From contig OZ007505.1 of NCBI GenBank assembly GCA_963931865.1, positions 2,171,244 through 2,235,243 on the forward strand: a stretch of DNA of 64,000 nucleotides, written 5' to 3'. The notes beneath the pieces were generated by a model. That model ran no database searches. It was not told where the DNA came from and saw only the letters and a list, made by a program, of their open reading frames with translations. The translations under genes were made by a program, and so were the position numbers. Shown piece after piece: positions 45,439-58,296 of this stretch; the stretch's first letter is position 1; the number at the start of each line of letters is the position of its first letter. The stretch is from Axinella damicornis (lineage: Eukaryota; Porifera; Demospongiae; Axinellida; Axinellidae).

Positions 45439-45965
45439 CAGTAGCTGTGGTATTTGCAGTGATGTCATTCTTCTCCAAGTATATGTAGACCTCTCTGAAT
45501 GTGGTCAGTTAGCTGCCGATTCCCCTAAAGATGAAACCAGTGCCCTGATCATGGGAAAGCAGAATGCAGAAGAGAACTCCAAAACTGGATACACTGACCC
45601 AGGGACAAATGGTACATATCACTCTGAGAGTGAATTTTAACATGTTCTATAAAATTGTACCTGTGCAAGATTTGTTTTTATTATAACGAACATGATATTA
45701 TACTTCAAAGTATACAGCTGACCATGCACCCTCTTGCCACAAACGTCTCATGCAGGTTGAAAGCATGATGCACAATTTGACATATGACTGTACTATGTAG
45801 GCATGGACATTGTGTGTACTAAATTACGATGGGTGCTGGTGCTATACAGTATGGCTGTGCTCACAGTGGTGAAAGCCATTGAGGTCCATGCATGTGATAC
45901 ATTCTTGAGAGAACCATTACTACTGACAGTGTGCTGCAGCTGATATCGTGTATATGAGTGATATA
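45439..45965 (+). pseudogene. Decayed copy of the SLC15 last exon and 3' region (copy B)
   Basis: Collinear with 9,088-9,640: starts inside the last transmembrane segment (VAVVFAVMSFF), has two extra bases (AAGTATATGTAGACC) that shift the frame and bring a stop, lacks nine bases (ACAGCAGAT), then keeps the C-tail and 3' untranslated sequence. The upstream 12 exons are absent. It marks the left edge of the right-hand duplicated segment. The sequence between (45,264-45,438) shows nothing recognisable. Confidence 0.9.
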
Positions 45966-46440
45966 TGCATGAAAAAATGTATAGCTATAATATTATGATG
46001 TCCTAATAATTATACTACACCAGTAACTGCTTTGGTCTTTGGGGTAAACCGGGATTTGAAACCCTTCTTCTTGTCATGAGAGCCCTGTAGGGAAGAGTAA
46101 TTTCACAACCAATTGAGGGACCCTTGAAATTGTTTGGGTTTCCTGTGTACAGGGTAAACAAATCCATGAAAGCTCAAAGGTCACATTATCCATCGTTTTA
46201 ACATAGCTTCCCTAAATATTGGCTGTGTGTAATAATTATGCATGGACTAGCAATAAACAGCGTACAAGAGCATGTTCGGCACCCATTGAATTATTTGAAG
46301 TACTGTGCCATGCACTAAATTAGTCTTCCAATCAATAAAGTTACTGCGACTCTAATGTTTTAGCCAGATCAACTGTAACCAAGAGTGGGTTGAGCTGCCT
46401 TCGATGCATGCATCTTTACTTGGGAGTCTTAATTGGCCAG
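45966..46440. other. Region 3' of the Ig/Tudor gene
   Basis: No exon recognised. An AATAAA-like signal for the minus-strand gene could lie here (TTTATTG at about 46,335). Copy A has this whole stretch deleted. Confidence 0.35.
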
Positions 46441-49400
46441 TTACATTCTAAAATGTGTCGCTACCAAAAATGTAGATTTGATATCATAATCAGCACTAGT
46501 CTCTGTGAATATGGCATAGCATACCTTGCCACCCTCTCCTAAGCTTTCTGGGCTGTAGACCTCCACAGACAGCTGCAATCTTCTGACTTGGTCCGTGATG
46601 GATTCCATCTCAAGCGGCAGTGAAACTCCTCCACTTCCTTTCTCACTGTATAATGAAGTCTCAGAGCCTGAGCTGCCTAGTGATGTGTTGACGGCTACAC
46701 TGTCGCCATCCTCTTCTTTCTCAGCCTCTTGCACCTGTGTATCATCTTTAGCAGTGTCCATATCTCTGTGCGATTGTAACTGCTTTGCTATTAGCTGTCC
46801 TGGCTCTGGGAGGTCTTTCTTTAGGGCTGTGGTATGTACACCTTCATCTCCTGTGTTAACAACTGCTGACACGCTGATGCCCTTTTTGCCCCTCTTTCCG
46901 AAGTGACTCTGGGTCGGCTTGGGTATCTTTGGAAAATGCAACTTCTTTCTGAACTTTTGTTGTGATTTATCATTTTTCCTTTCCTTCTTTTTGCTCCCTG
47001 AACTCTCCCCTTTCATCACCAAGCTCTTCTTGATCTCTGCAGGTCTGTAAGGGTGGAGCCCCTCTAATTCTAGATCTGTTGCAGAAGAGAGGGCACCGTA
47101 GTCCTGTCCATACCCTTCTAGGTACTGCTCCATGTCATTCTTGAGAACACTGCTGACTCTACGCCGGTTTTGTTGTGAAGTTTTTCGCTCTCCTGTTACA
47201 ACAATCCTTGGAATTGGAGCTACTGAATCTTGCTCTTCTCCTACAACTGCCTGTGTGGTTGTTTCTCCCACCGTTGAAATTTGTGTTTGTTCTTGCTCTG
47301 AGGGGTTGGCAATTGCTGAGCCCTCCTGTTTTTCATCTTGTGATATCGGCTGCTCTGGCTCATCACCACCGTAGACGTGCAGTGGGGATGTATACCAATG
47401 TGTAACACGTGGTTGTACGACCTTCGAAGGTTCAGGCTTTTGGGTAGGTTGAGGTGTTATAGCTTGGGATTTTTCAGGCATTTCGCTTTCAGGCTGTTTA
47501 GTTTCGGATTCAGGACATTTGGCTTCAGATTTTTTGGCAGGCTGTGGCCTCTTGCTTTCGTGCTTTTGGGGAGATTCAGGACGTTTAGCTTCAGATTTCG
47601 TGGCAGGCTGTGGCCTTTTGGTTTCAGGTTTTCTGGGAGATTCAGGCCGTGTGGTTGCAGGCATACGAGCTTCTGACTGAGATTCTGGCCGTTTAGCCTC
47701 AGGTCTCTTTGTTTCAAGTTTTTGGGGAGATTCATTTTTGGTTTTATGCTTGTGGGGAGGCTCGGATGTTTCAGATTTCTCTGATGTTTGGTCAATCTCT
47801 GGTGCTTCAATATTCAACTCACTGCATGCAAAACAAGGAAAATGGGAATTAATGCAGCAACCATATCACTAGTTATTAGTACTAAATCAGCGCAGATGTT
47901 ATTAGCCTCATTCCTAGATTCACTGGTGTTTTCATCACTCATGGTTCGACCCCCCCCCCCCGCCTAATACTCTGTATTAGCAGTAACTATGCTGTGCTGG
48001 CTATCATTGTGTATAAATTATTATATACTCAAACATACGCGTAGGTGACTTTGCTCGTAAAACCAGTTTGTGGATTCTTGTGATCAGGTGTAAAGGATTG
48101 GACTGTCCTGTCCTCAGGAACCGAAGACATTCCTAGGAAAGAGGCACAATACAGCTAGTACAACATCTATACTCTAGCCAACTAGCGTACATAATGTCAT
48201 TGTTACATTACATCTATTGAATAGCCTCAAATGTCAGACTGCCAAGGCATGTTCATGTAATTGAACTCCATATAAGGAGTTTTGTGGACGCTTTTTTTAC
48301 AACAGTTGGTTACATTACTTGGATGATCCTTTGGGCCACCTGTTGGCACCCAATTACAATTCTAGGTCAGAAATAATTTATTCCTTGACTGTCACCATCA
48401 ATTAATGTTGTCTTGCTCTATGTAAATGGTATCACCCACCTTTAGTGACCTCTAGCTGGTAGGAACGTGTTTTGCTCCCAATCTCATTGGTAACTACACA
48501 AGAGTATTCTCCAGTGGTGTTGATTGATGCTTGCAGAATCTGAAGCATTCCTGGACCCCGATTCACCATGTTGGGAGCTGGGTACGAGGACAAACACATG
48601 TAGGAGTACATAGTTGCAAACAGTACATGATTATCTAAGTACTATTTCATTATTCATGGACCTGGTAGCATCAGTTCATGAATGGTATACTCATCCTTCA
48701 TTGCGCACAGTTGTGTGGTGATTTGTTTACGTGTGGATGGAATAAGAGCAGCTGCTATTGACCCTCATCTCAAACAATGCATGAAAGCTCGCATGCATGA
48801 AGACTTTGCATGCAATCAACTCTCATAGTATTACCGTGTGACAAGAGTAACAGGAGTGTTGTCCATCAGTAGGTGGTTGGAATGGCTCAAGGATAATACT
48901 AGTATATGCAGTGTATGCAAGATTTGTTTCACAATATGGCATCCCTTCCACTAGCCTCGTTCCCAGGCCCGAGACGGCGGGCCTGGGAACGAGGCATCCC
49001 TTCCACATACCATCATCAGGGATTCTCTTGCCATCTTTGAACCACTCGTATGTGATGGGAGTCTTGCTATCGGCCAGGCAGGTAAGTAGCACAGAGCTCT
49101 CCGTGGGGATCTTCAGGTTGGAGGGACTTGCAGAAACAATTTCAGGAGCTCCTATATATCATGTGATTTGTATTGTGGCAGAAGAAAAACGTAAGTGTGA
49201 AAGCAGTGTATTAGTCATGTTCTGCTTTTGTTAGTAACATGCATTGGTATAGATTAGCTACCACCGTCAATATGCACTTATGCAACTCAACTAGTACGTG
49301 AAAGCTGAAGAGCCAGCCCAGCCCATATACCCTCAACACACTAGTTGCACCTCAGAGAGGCTATTTTGAATCAGCACTGGTACCTCTGGTATCTCCATGC

Positions 49401-52117
49401 AGCAATGAAAATTCCACTTCAGAGTAGTTGACTCGACCACTCTCACTTTTCTTAATCCCCTGTGACACTGGTGCTGGCAGAACTGGGAGGGGCTTCAGTG
49501 GCTGCTTCTTATCTGATTTAGCCGGCTTGACAACCTCGTACGGTTGAGGGGAAGCTTTCTGTTTGTTGCTTTTTGATGGCCGATGATTCTCTACTGATTG
49601 GCTATTCCGTATTCGGCTCACCCTCCCCTTTCCAACTTCTCTGGTTGGTAGTGGTCTGCGTGCCAAGTGAGCTGGCAGGAAGAAATGCTCTGCATATGGT
49701 GTAGGCTCAGAATGTGTCTCGGAAGCCATGCTTGGGGACTGTTTAATCGTGGAGACAGAGCGTGTCTGGGAGGAATGAACCAGTCGTTGATGGTTCAACT
49801 TGGGGAAGTTTCTCTGCAGCCGTTGGAAGAACTTGGAGGAGCGATGTGGGGGGATTCCATTTGCTTGACGTGAGTATGACCACACACATGGCACAGAGGC
49901 CTGTTCTAGATTTCTTCTGAGGCCCTTTGGATGCAGATTTGGTTTGGGGTTTGGGAAGCTTTGGGATGAAGGGTGTCTGTCTCGCCACTTTAGGCCAAAT
50001 GGTGTGTACATGGGATGCATCATGCCAGCGTGATGGTGATTGAATGGTAGCTGTGGGGGTAGTTCTGGGAGTGGGTGGCCTGGAGCATCAACACCGTCCC
50101 TTGTGGCAATGCTCTCATAGGTTGGTGATTGAGGTATATGCTGCTGTAGTTGCCTTGACTGCTGGTGTTTCGCCATTGAACCATAACCATAAACCTTATG
50201 CGGCATTGGAGAATCATTCTCTTCTGAATCCCCTGACTCAGGGTCTGACTCGTACAGGAGGTTTTCAATAGTGCGTGGCCTTGGCTCAATCATATCATTC
50301 TGAAGCAATCCACTCTTTCCTGCTGCAAGCAAATCCTCATTAGTGGCAAGGTAGGCTTCATTGTGGATCACTGGGGCAAGGTCTTCCACCTCAAACCATG
50401 TCTCATTCTCCTCTGACAGAGCATTTTGACGCCACCTGGAAAATATCACAAACAGTCAATAAAGCCATCACATAAACCATGCGTATTTCACTGGTTGTGA
50501 AATGTTAAGGCTCCCATTAGATCATATTGTTATACACATAGCTGGGTTCTACCTACACAATGAAGGGCAAACAAAATGGTGGCTATGTGGATAGCCACTG
50601 ATTCAAATTCTGCATATTGCTTCACTAGAGGCGTTTCTTTACCCTAGGTCTCAGACAGGGAGAGGTCATGCAGTCTCTGCGGCTAAATGTTTTTGGCATT
50701 AGAACATATTATGTGTGTGCCAGTCACCTAACAAAGGCAGCTCCGATTGCACTGCAGCTGTCCACTACCCCCTCCGTCCAGTCGGTGCCATTATTATAGA
50801 CCACCCTTGTTCCCGGGAAGAACTGCCTTTGCAGGGCCTGGGTCTCCATGAACTTCAACTGCGATGATTCCAGCAGCATTGTATGGTTGGTCACCACATC
50901 CAACACCTGCCACGGAAGGGTACCGTGTAAGATTATGCATGTCTACATCATCAAACTGATATGGCCTCTGAGCCTGTTTCAGCAAAAATTATGTTGTAAT
51001 CATTCTATGGCTTTGGATCTAATGCATCACCTCTCTTATTTTATCCCTTCCCTTAAAGAATCATAACATTGTGTGATTTGGATACATTTAGAAGCCTGAA
51101 GGGCATGCCCTTACCCTGCAAAGCTTCCTTTGCGGACCAATCTTTACCACCGTTCCCTCATACCACACCCCGTACCACTTGATGTTCACCTTGCTCCCAG
51201 GATAGACGCTGTGTCCTCCTGCGGTGGGGGAAAGTTCCTACATGAATATTTTGTCGGTTGTGCAATTGTGTAGATCTCGGAAGAGTTCCTTTTCCAAACC
51301 AAATATATAATACGCTAAGTTGCCATCATTTGCTCTCCTGACTAATGTGACTATATTACGACCTAATGTGGATTTTGATGATCGAACCAAAATGTGCTCC
51401 TGTTCGAAAATGTATCCTCTTTGTTTCATGCTAGTTGAGAGGGTGATCAGGGGGGGAGGTGGCTAAACCAACCCCCATTCATGAGCCTTTGTTTACGTAA
51501 ATGGTAGCTAGCTCCTCTCTCCCACTCAACAGTAATGAGTCTGGCCACAGTAGCCACCCCCTTTTAAGTATCCTGGATCAACCACTGCAGCTACATGATG
51601 ACAGCTGTGCTCACATGAGCACACGTTTAGTAGGCTCAGATCGGGTAATAAAAACGTTCTTCACCTGTGAATTAAAGCACTGCAGCTTGTAAATTCCGAA
51701 CTAAGGATTGGATATTATATGTGTTGCAAATGACATGGTATTGTCTCCGCATGCATGCAGGAGCTGGTAATTCAAATCAAGTTGTAGTGCATGAGTTTTA
51801 CATGTAGACCAGCCCCCAGTGGGAGCTGGAACAATTCAAATTTGCTTCCTCTGGGACTGGTCATCTACCCACAGTCAAAACCAGCGAACCAGCTGGTTTT
51901 TCCAAGAGAGATGGAGGGGTCTGACAGTAACATCACCAATACAGCCCATGCTATAGAGAACCAAATTTACGAAACGTCTCGGTGTAAACAGTGGGCGGGG
52001 CTCGCGGTATACATGTACCCATCATTCAACTTCCGTCAGATCATACTCACTACGCTATCACACAACCTACACTGCTTCCAACTCACCTATTTCAAGTTCT
52101 TTTATGGCCCTTTGCAT
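46441..52117 (-). CDS. Tudor-like / immunoglobulin-domain protein, about 1,039 residues
   Basis: Eight minus-strand exons: 52087-52117, 51115-51218, 50728-50906, 49384-50435, 49011-49151, 48440-48577, 48039-48132, 46441-47821. All junctions are GT-AG, phases match, and the total is 3,120 bases. No signal peptide or membrane segment is visible (start MQRAIKELEIGG), so the protein is probably intracellular. Residues about 15-62 (PGSKVNIKWYGVWYEGTVVK and following) look like a Tudor/SH3-like barrel; 74-107 (FFPGTRVVYNNGTDWTEGVV and following) look like a second. Residues about 105-455 are disordered and acidic then basic. About 456-548 form one I-set Ig domain split over two exons, with TCLAD, YEWFKDG and TGEYSCVVTNEIG giving Cys, Trp and Tyr-x-Cys. 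580-1039 is mostly low complexity with about ten KRPES/KPETKRP repeats. I do not recognise the family. Copy A retains only scraps. Confidence 0.8.
48952..48995. mobile_element. TAGCCTCGTTCCCA-family MITE, 44 bp, in Ig/Tudor intron
   Basis: Palindrome AGCCTCGTTCCCAGGCCC / GGGCCTGGGAACGAGGC flanked by ATCCCTTCCAC (48941-48951 and 48996-49006). The right flank ends four bases from the splice donor of the first Ig exon. Confidence 0.9.
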
Positions 52118-52512
52118 GTCTGAAGTCTAACCAGTGTCTTATCAAGAAGAAGCGCTCACATAGCTATCACGCCCACTTCATAACCAGATTCATGCAATGA
52201 TGTAATGTGTTTGCTTGATCGTAAGGCGGGGTGCAACGTGATTCAGTGCGGTATACCGTGTATACTGTACTCAGTTGGCAGAGACCAAGCTAAGGAAATA
52301 CCAAGTGCGTTAAGCTCATCACCAATCACTGGGCTGTCAGTAAACAAGTCCTGAGACTATAAATAAAGAGTACTAGTCAGCCCTCATGGGGTAAGCAGCC
52401 AGGCCTTGATAGGGTTGTGGGGTGAGACCGTATGACTATCTAGAGTTTTCAGGGATGAATTCTGCAACCATGTGACACACACACAGCCATCACCACCTGC
52501 CCTGAGGCCGGC
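52118..52512. promoter_or_regulatory. Divergent promoter between the Ig/Tudor gene and C7orf25
   Basis: Only 395 bases separate the minus-strand start codon (52,115-52,117) from the plus-strand start (52,513). Blocks kept between this copy and 10,009-10,320 include CTCACATAGCTAT, CACGCCCACTTCATAA and GATTCAGTGC, which is consistent with regulatory constraint but also with recent duplication. No TATA box was recognised. Transcription starts cannot be placed from sequence. Confidence 0.55.
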
Positions 52513-55500
52513 ATGGCATCTGGTATCACTGCCCCCACCCTGGGTGGTGGTGACGGCAACTTGAGGGACTTCATCCAGCAGCAGTGGGAGCTGGCTGGCC
52601 AGTTGGTGGAGAAAACCCGGCAACTTAAGCAAAGCGGACACATCCATGGCACACAGAGAGTTGAGAGAAAACTGAGGGCAGAGAGAGCCTTCCTCGAATC
52701 AGTATGCACAGCATGTTGTCTATTTTAATTCCTTAAAACCCACCACTGTTTCATAGAAACTAGCCATGGATCTTTTATGTAGTATAGTTTGACACTGTTG
52801 TCTTGCTATCAAGCCACTACTTCATGTCTAGCTCATCATTGCATTAATTGTGTATAGTGTGAACATGCAGAGGAATTGTATGTGTACACCTGTATATACT
52901 GCATGCATAGCCTCCCCACCTGGGTTCGAGGCTAACTGCATGCATAGCTTCTCTCTGTGTGTTGGAAAGTTGATGCAACAATAGGCATACCTTGTATGCA
53001 GTCTCAAGACCAGCCACAGTTTTACCTTCGGGCGTAAAAATGTGGCTGGTCTCGAGACTAACTTTGTATGTACCACATGCAGTGATGACATGTACAGGTT
53101 CCATTCACCAGACCTCCCTACCTGTAATACTTGCAGACAGTACAATGTTATGGCCTTAATATGAGTCATGACCTTCTACATGCACTGTAGGATATTTGTA
53201 CTTCTGTAATACCTGTTGTTGTAATGTGTTGGAGCCAAAGAGAGTGTATGTGCGTAGGTTTTACTATATGTACTTGCTCTAAGCCAGATCTGTTTTTGTC
53301 ATTTCATAGCTTCTTTCAGGCAGTGTGGAAATGAAGGAGCACCATGCCAAGAGCAGTAATCTGTTGCACCTGGAGGCTGTGCTGCATGTTTGTGAGCAAG
53401 CGTCTCAGGTTAATAACTTGTGTGTTTGTGTGTGTCCATCTAACTAAACATCTGTGTCTGCAATCACTGCCGGTGCGTGTGCATCCTAATACGTATTAGT
53501 TAAATAGGATCTCCAAGCCAGTGTATACAAGAGCAAAGAGTTGGTAGACAGAGAAGCTTAATAGCTAAGAACATTATGTTTTGCCATGGCATTTGGTATG
53601 TTGTCCCACTGATACACGAATACGTCTCGTATTCCTGCAGAATATTACTCATGGGTATTGTTGTGTGGTACTGCATGCAATAAGCTGAGATTGACTACAT
53701 ATCTGGTAGTGCTGGAAAAGGAGTGACTCTATACATTAGCCTCATTCATAAGATACACAAAATTACTCACAATTTAAGTACCAGTGAACAAGTTGTCAGA
53801 GCAATCGTACTGTCTGTCTTTCCAACCCAAATATAGGTTTACCTCCTGGCACTTGGTGAAGGAGTTGTGTAACACTTATTCTGTGATGCACTAGCAAACG
53901 GTCCTTTTTTTGAGTGGTTAAAACACAATATTCTAAAGAGACCCTTCTACAGTTCATCTGCCTGCCTTGTTCCATCTCTGTTAAATACTTCATCCCTTCA
54001 AGGTGGTGGCAGTGCAACAGTCATTCTGCTATGTACCCTCCACGGGCGCTGACCCACAGTCTGTGCTGGTGGATGTGGTAGCCAGTGAGGGGGCATCATG
54101 GGTGAGGGTCTTTGGCCGGAATAGGCGAGCCCTGCACCGTCGCTGGCTAGGTTGGTTCTCTACCTCTGTTTCCTCTCAGAACAGCTAGAGCTCCTAGTAG
54201 CTGGATATAATTATTGGCAGTGAAGTAAAAGAACCTTGTTCCAGTGCAGCGTCGTATGGGATGAGGAACATAATATCAAATGTCAGATTTAGAGCTGACT
54301 TCACCACTAGAAAGAACTCTGTCTACATGATTGTATATAACTGGTCTGAATGCCCACTAGGTGATGCTGGCTTTGGAGACAAGTCGGTGACAGACCTGGC
54401 CAGAAACTTCTCGGAGGCAAGCAAGCAGAACCCCCACTGGTTTGAACCACCACGTAGCATCTTTGCCTTTTTTGATGGTGTGACACAAAGTGTGGCAGGT
54501 GGGGGATAAACATGCACCTTTTGTGTGTGCATATTTCTCTTTGTGAAAACAATACCGTTTATAACCAAGCAGACTTTGTTCCCATCTCCCTTCAGCTGAA
54601 TTGCACACCCTTGGTATCACCATTGTTGGTCCAGTATTCAGCGATGACAGCATAGAACCTGCCCCCACCCCTCTCCAAGTGGCTGCAATGTTCACTAACA
54701 GACAGGGCGCCATCACCGTCAAGCCTGTGCCTCTCGAGCTACCCAAAGTTGAGCTACCCAACTGGTATGACTTTGGAATAGGGATCAGATGACGTTGCTT
54801 GTTTCTTATCACAATACACTCCTGGTAGGGATCCAATTAATGTTGAAGCACTCAGGAAGGTGCACACAGATTTTGATTATGCCATCCTACACAACTCACT
54901 AGTTTAGCATTGAAACTCACCTTGGTGGTGGCACTTTGCCTGTCTGTGTCGACTGACATTAATTTGGTCAAGCTGTAAGCTAGCCACCAGCAAACAGCCT
55001 AGGCACGAGGCTAGCTGCAAGTACGAGCTGGAGGTTACAATTTGAGTCTGCTGATGCATCCACAAGGTGAGAGTAAGATCTGCAGATGAGGCATCATTCT
55101 AAAATCATTGCTCTCAGACCAGTTCACTACCAGCAGTATGAATGCCACATGTATTTGCTCAAGCTACTTACGAAATTTACATTCACTAATTTCTTGTGAA
55201 GATACAATAATTATAATAACCCACTATGAATGTGTGAATGGAGTACTACAACTAGATATTCAGGAAAGGAGCTAGAAAACCAATCGTTTCCAGATACAAT
55301 AGCTACATGCTTGTGAGTACGCGTATGTATCAAACTACAGGAACTTAATTGTAACACTTACCTGCAACAAGTTCGCAAGCTGCGTAGCTATGCAATTCTC
55401 CTTTCCTCAGCCCCCTAGTCAACCTGGATGTGTCCACCATGCTGGCCTGGGTGTCTGCTCTGACCCACGGTGGAGCTGGACGTGAGCACAATGTAAGTTG

Positions 55501-57886
55501 TTGAACCTCTGCATTTGTGTTGACTCCAGAATTAGTCTTGTTCCCACGGGGTCTGGGAACGAGACTAGGGCTGAATGATGGGACATGCTTGGCAGAAGGA
55601 AATGTTATAGCACTGGTTGCGGCGCTTGCGGAGTTCATATGGAGTTGAGCATTGAAGTTTTCTTACTAAACTGAGTGTCCTTGTAATTGGGTTAACATAG
55701 ATCTTTTATGCAGACCAAGTTTTTCTATAATTCAAAAACTGCAGTCCTCTTGTGACTGCCATGGGCAATACAATTTTTACACTCTCAGTAGTATATAAAC
55801 AAATAGAGGTAACGTGTGTACTACGTATACTTATAAGTATGTGATTGTTTTGTTGTTTTGCACTAGGACCCAATGTTAGAGGAACAAGCGCAGCAGGAAC
55901 GTTCAGAGCCTCTGTGGCCTAAACTGCAGGCTACTACACAAGGTACACGCATGCATCAGTTGCTCCTGTTGTATGTGTATGTGATACAGGTCATTGTATG
56001 TTTGCAGGGAAGACACTGATTGCTTGTAAGACTGCAGTTAAGAACTTCACCAGTATTCTTGAGACGGTAGGAGGGCCACAGGAGAAAAAGAGAGGCAGGT
56101 TGTTACAAATTGATTTGAAGTTGTAATAATAGTATTATCTGTAAACTAGTATTCTTCATCTAGAAAGTGTTGTCCACAGCTGGTTGGTATTAGCCTTGTT
56201 CCCAGGCTCCTCCCCCTGCGCGCGCCAATGAGAAATACTTTTGTTCACCACGTGCACAGGGGGAGCCTGGGAACGAGGCTAGGTTGGTATACTGCCTCCA
56301 CTTTTATTGTATGATACTCCTGGTAGGGAAATAATGTCTCCATGTATAATGTTTGAGCACTTGGGAAGCGCTAGAGGATTCTGAATGCACCATCATGACA
56401 ACCATCATGACAACCATCATGACAACCATCATGACAACCATCATCCGCTGACACTATTGTAATAAATTGCACCTTGGTCGCGGAGTTATTAGTGTTATCA
56501 ATTGTCTTCCCATTGGCTGCTATTGCTTGCTTCGACCATCACAACAGTATGTGACATGGCAACCATTGCCAGTGTATAGCTTCGTATATACACAGTTCAG
56601 AATATGTCGATAGAAAATTTACTATAACCTATTGTGACCAATTGCAGAAAACTTCGCCAAAAATTATTTAAGTCACGTGATATACCGACAGAGCTATGGC
56701 TTCACATGCCAACTTAGTATGCAACATACTTCATAGGGTTGTCATTTCTCTAAACCTGGGAGTTAAGATCTGAAACTTGATACAAGTATGGCGATCCAGG
56801 TTTAGCAATTTCTAAGCCCCTTTGGGAGTCTTAATTCCAGTGCCCTGCTTGACAGAGCGGTTGATAGTTGAAAACCTGAGTTCTCTGAAAAACTGGTTGT
56901 AAACCTCTAGAATCAAATTTCTGGAAATGTACTCTCTGTGCTGTGTGTACTGTAGTAATAAGCTTGCCCTTCCAGTGCCCTACCAGGAGTACAACTGGTT
57001 GCAACAGTAAAAGTCCACCATCCTTTCTAACTCAAGATCTTGTGGGTTTCTTGAAGAATAATTATTACTGTAATCCTATACTTCAGGGATCTTGTAGCCA
57101 GTTTGAAAGTTGTGGAGGACACACCGTCTGATCGTGCCATGGGGCTTGAACTCAGTGGGAAAATCAAGTCAAGGTCCAAGGTAGCTACTATAGATGACAA
57201 TATATTATGTGAGTATACTCAATACTCTATACCAAACCCACTGAACACCTACCATTTGAAATTTCAATCACAAGCAGTTACATAAGAGATGCTGTGGGAT
57301 TAATCGTTAAAGTTGACTGGTGCTGTAGACCTGATAGGAAATAGGGTAACGATGCAGAATGAATGCCATGCAGCCAGACGCTCTTACCGCATAAAGGGAA
57401 AGAGTCGGAACTATGGCTGAGACCTCCACAGCTGCTATACATAGCTTGTGTGTTGCTGTCAGCAGGCGTATATCCGCAGTATACATAGTGTACTCCATGC
57501 AAGTGTACATATACAAATAGTTAATCAGCCATCAGGCATGTATCACCAGGCCCTGGTACTGGACTAATTATGATAATGCTTCTACACTTCAGGTAATATT
57601 TGGTACAGGAGATGCTGTACAGGCAGTAACACTGACAGCTAATGAAGCATTTGTCCGAGCTGCAACTCACCAGGTACAAATGGCAATTTTTTTTTAGAAT
57701 ACGCACCACAAAAAGGCCAAAATCAATGGCAAGCTATATTCCTCGTCTCATCCCCAAACACTCCACGTACAAATTGGTGGTCTGGTAACACTGTTCCTCT
57801 CCCATGTGCAGGGAGTTTCGTTTAATGTGTTCCTCCATCCATCAAGAGCACTCACAGAACTGAAGCAGACTGAGACCAGAACATGA
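52513..57886 (+). CDS. C7orf25/UPF0415 family protein (DUF1308), intact
   Basis: Eleven exons: 52513-52701, 53310-53408, 54003-54150, 54361-54498, 54596-54764, 55411-55492, 55867-55942, 56008-56098, 57087-57180, 57593-57673, 57812-57886. The total is 1,242 bases, 413 residues, close to the human protein. All phases match. Motifs shared with human C7orf25 include SVLVDVVASEG, GFGDKSVTDLARNF, RSIFAFFDGV, VNLDVSTMLAWVSALTHGG, VIFGTGDAVQAVTLTANEAF and the C-terminal GVSFNVFLHPSRALTE. I know no firmly established function; the C-terminal part has been likened to a nuclease/PIN-like fold. ATG 52513 is preferred because the same start and exon length occur in copy A. It is divergent from the Ig/Tudor gene. 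Introns hold several mobile-element insertions. Confidence 0.93.
54808..55010 (-). mobile_element. Diverged fragment related to the promoter-like array unit
   Basis: In intron 5, after ACACTCCTGGTAGGG, the sequence contains GAAACTCACCTTGGTGGTGG, the reverse complement of the CCACCACCAAGGTGAGTTTC found in every array unit. It is absent from copy A, so it inserted after duplication or was lost there. Confidence 0.65.
56191..56281. mobile_element. TAGCCTCGTTCCCA-family MITE, 91 bp, in C7orf25 intron 8
   Basis: TAGCCTTGTTCCCAGGCTCC to GGAGCCTGGGAACGAGGCTA with a perfect 9-bp duplication GGTTGGTAT (56182-56190, 56282-56290). Confidence 0.92.
56318..57000. mobile_element. Single diverged copy of the CACTCCTGGTA-ended element
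   Basis: Begins ACTCCTGGTAGGGAA and ends CCCTACCAGGAGT. The interior has CACCTTGGTC, CCCATTGGCTGC and CACTATTGTAATAA in minus orientation, weakly like the array unit, plus five TCATGACAACCA repeats at about 56,390-56,442. It fills most of intron 8 and seems to be a stand-alone member of the family that forms the tandem array. Confidence 0.55.
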
Positions 57887-57941
57887 GCTGTTCATTGTTG
57901 CTACCTTTCATTCCTCAATGACACTGCATACTAGTTTGTCG

Positions 57942-58014
57942 ATACAACCCCATCTTACTTACCTTTCTTTCCACATAATACGTGTGGAAAGAATAAGATA
58001 AGATGGGGTTGTAT
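57942..58014. mobile_element. 73-bp palindromic element 3' of C7orf25
   Basis: Arms ATACAACCCCATCTTA and TAAGATGGGGTTGTAT with continued pairing through TTTCCACA/TGTGGAAA. It begins about 55 bases after the C7orf25 stop and could lie in the 3' untranslated region. Confidence 0.8.
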
Positions 58015-58149
58015 ACTGAACTGTTTTATGTCATCACCCCTACCTTGTTTCGTAATTCTGCTATTCCTACATCTCCATCCATTTTTTTATGTTTATTACA
58101 CTTGCGTACAAGTTACAATGATGAGAATGCCATCACCTCAGTGCATTTT

Positions 58150-58270
58150 GATCAGTAATACAACCTAATACTATTAACCTATAGGTTGTATTACTGATCA
58201 TAATGCACAATAATGCACAGTACTGATATCGATCCCTACACACTACAGGTTGATCATAATGCACTATACT
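58150..58270. repeat. Inverted motifs TTGTATTACTGATCA
   Basis: GATCAGTAATACAACC and GGTTGTATTACTGATC form a 16-bp stem at about 58,150-58,199, followed by two more partial copies before the minisatellite. The same set occurs at 39,150-39,310 in copy A. Confidence 0.8.
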
Positions 58271-58296
58271 GACTATAGGCTGTATTACGGCTTATA

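Noticed and set aside
47132..47676. Plus-strand frames opposite the large disordered exon
   Set aside because: Antisense shadows of the low-complexity KRPE repeats of the minus-strand gene.
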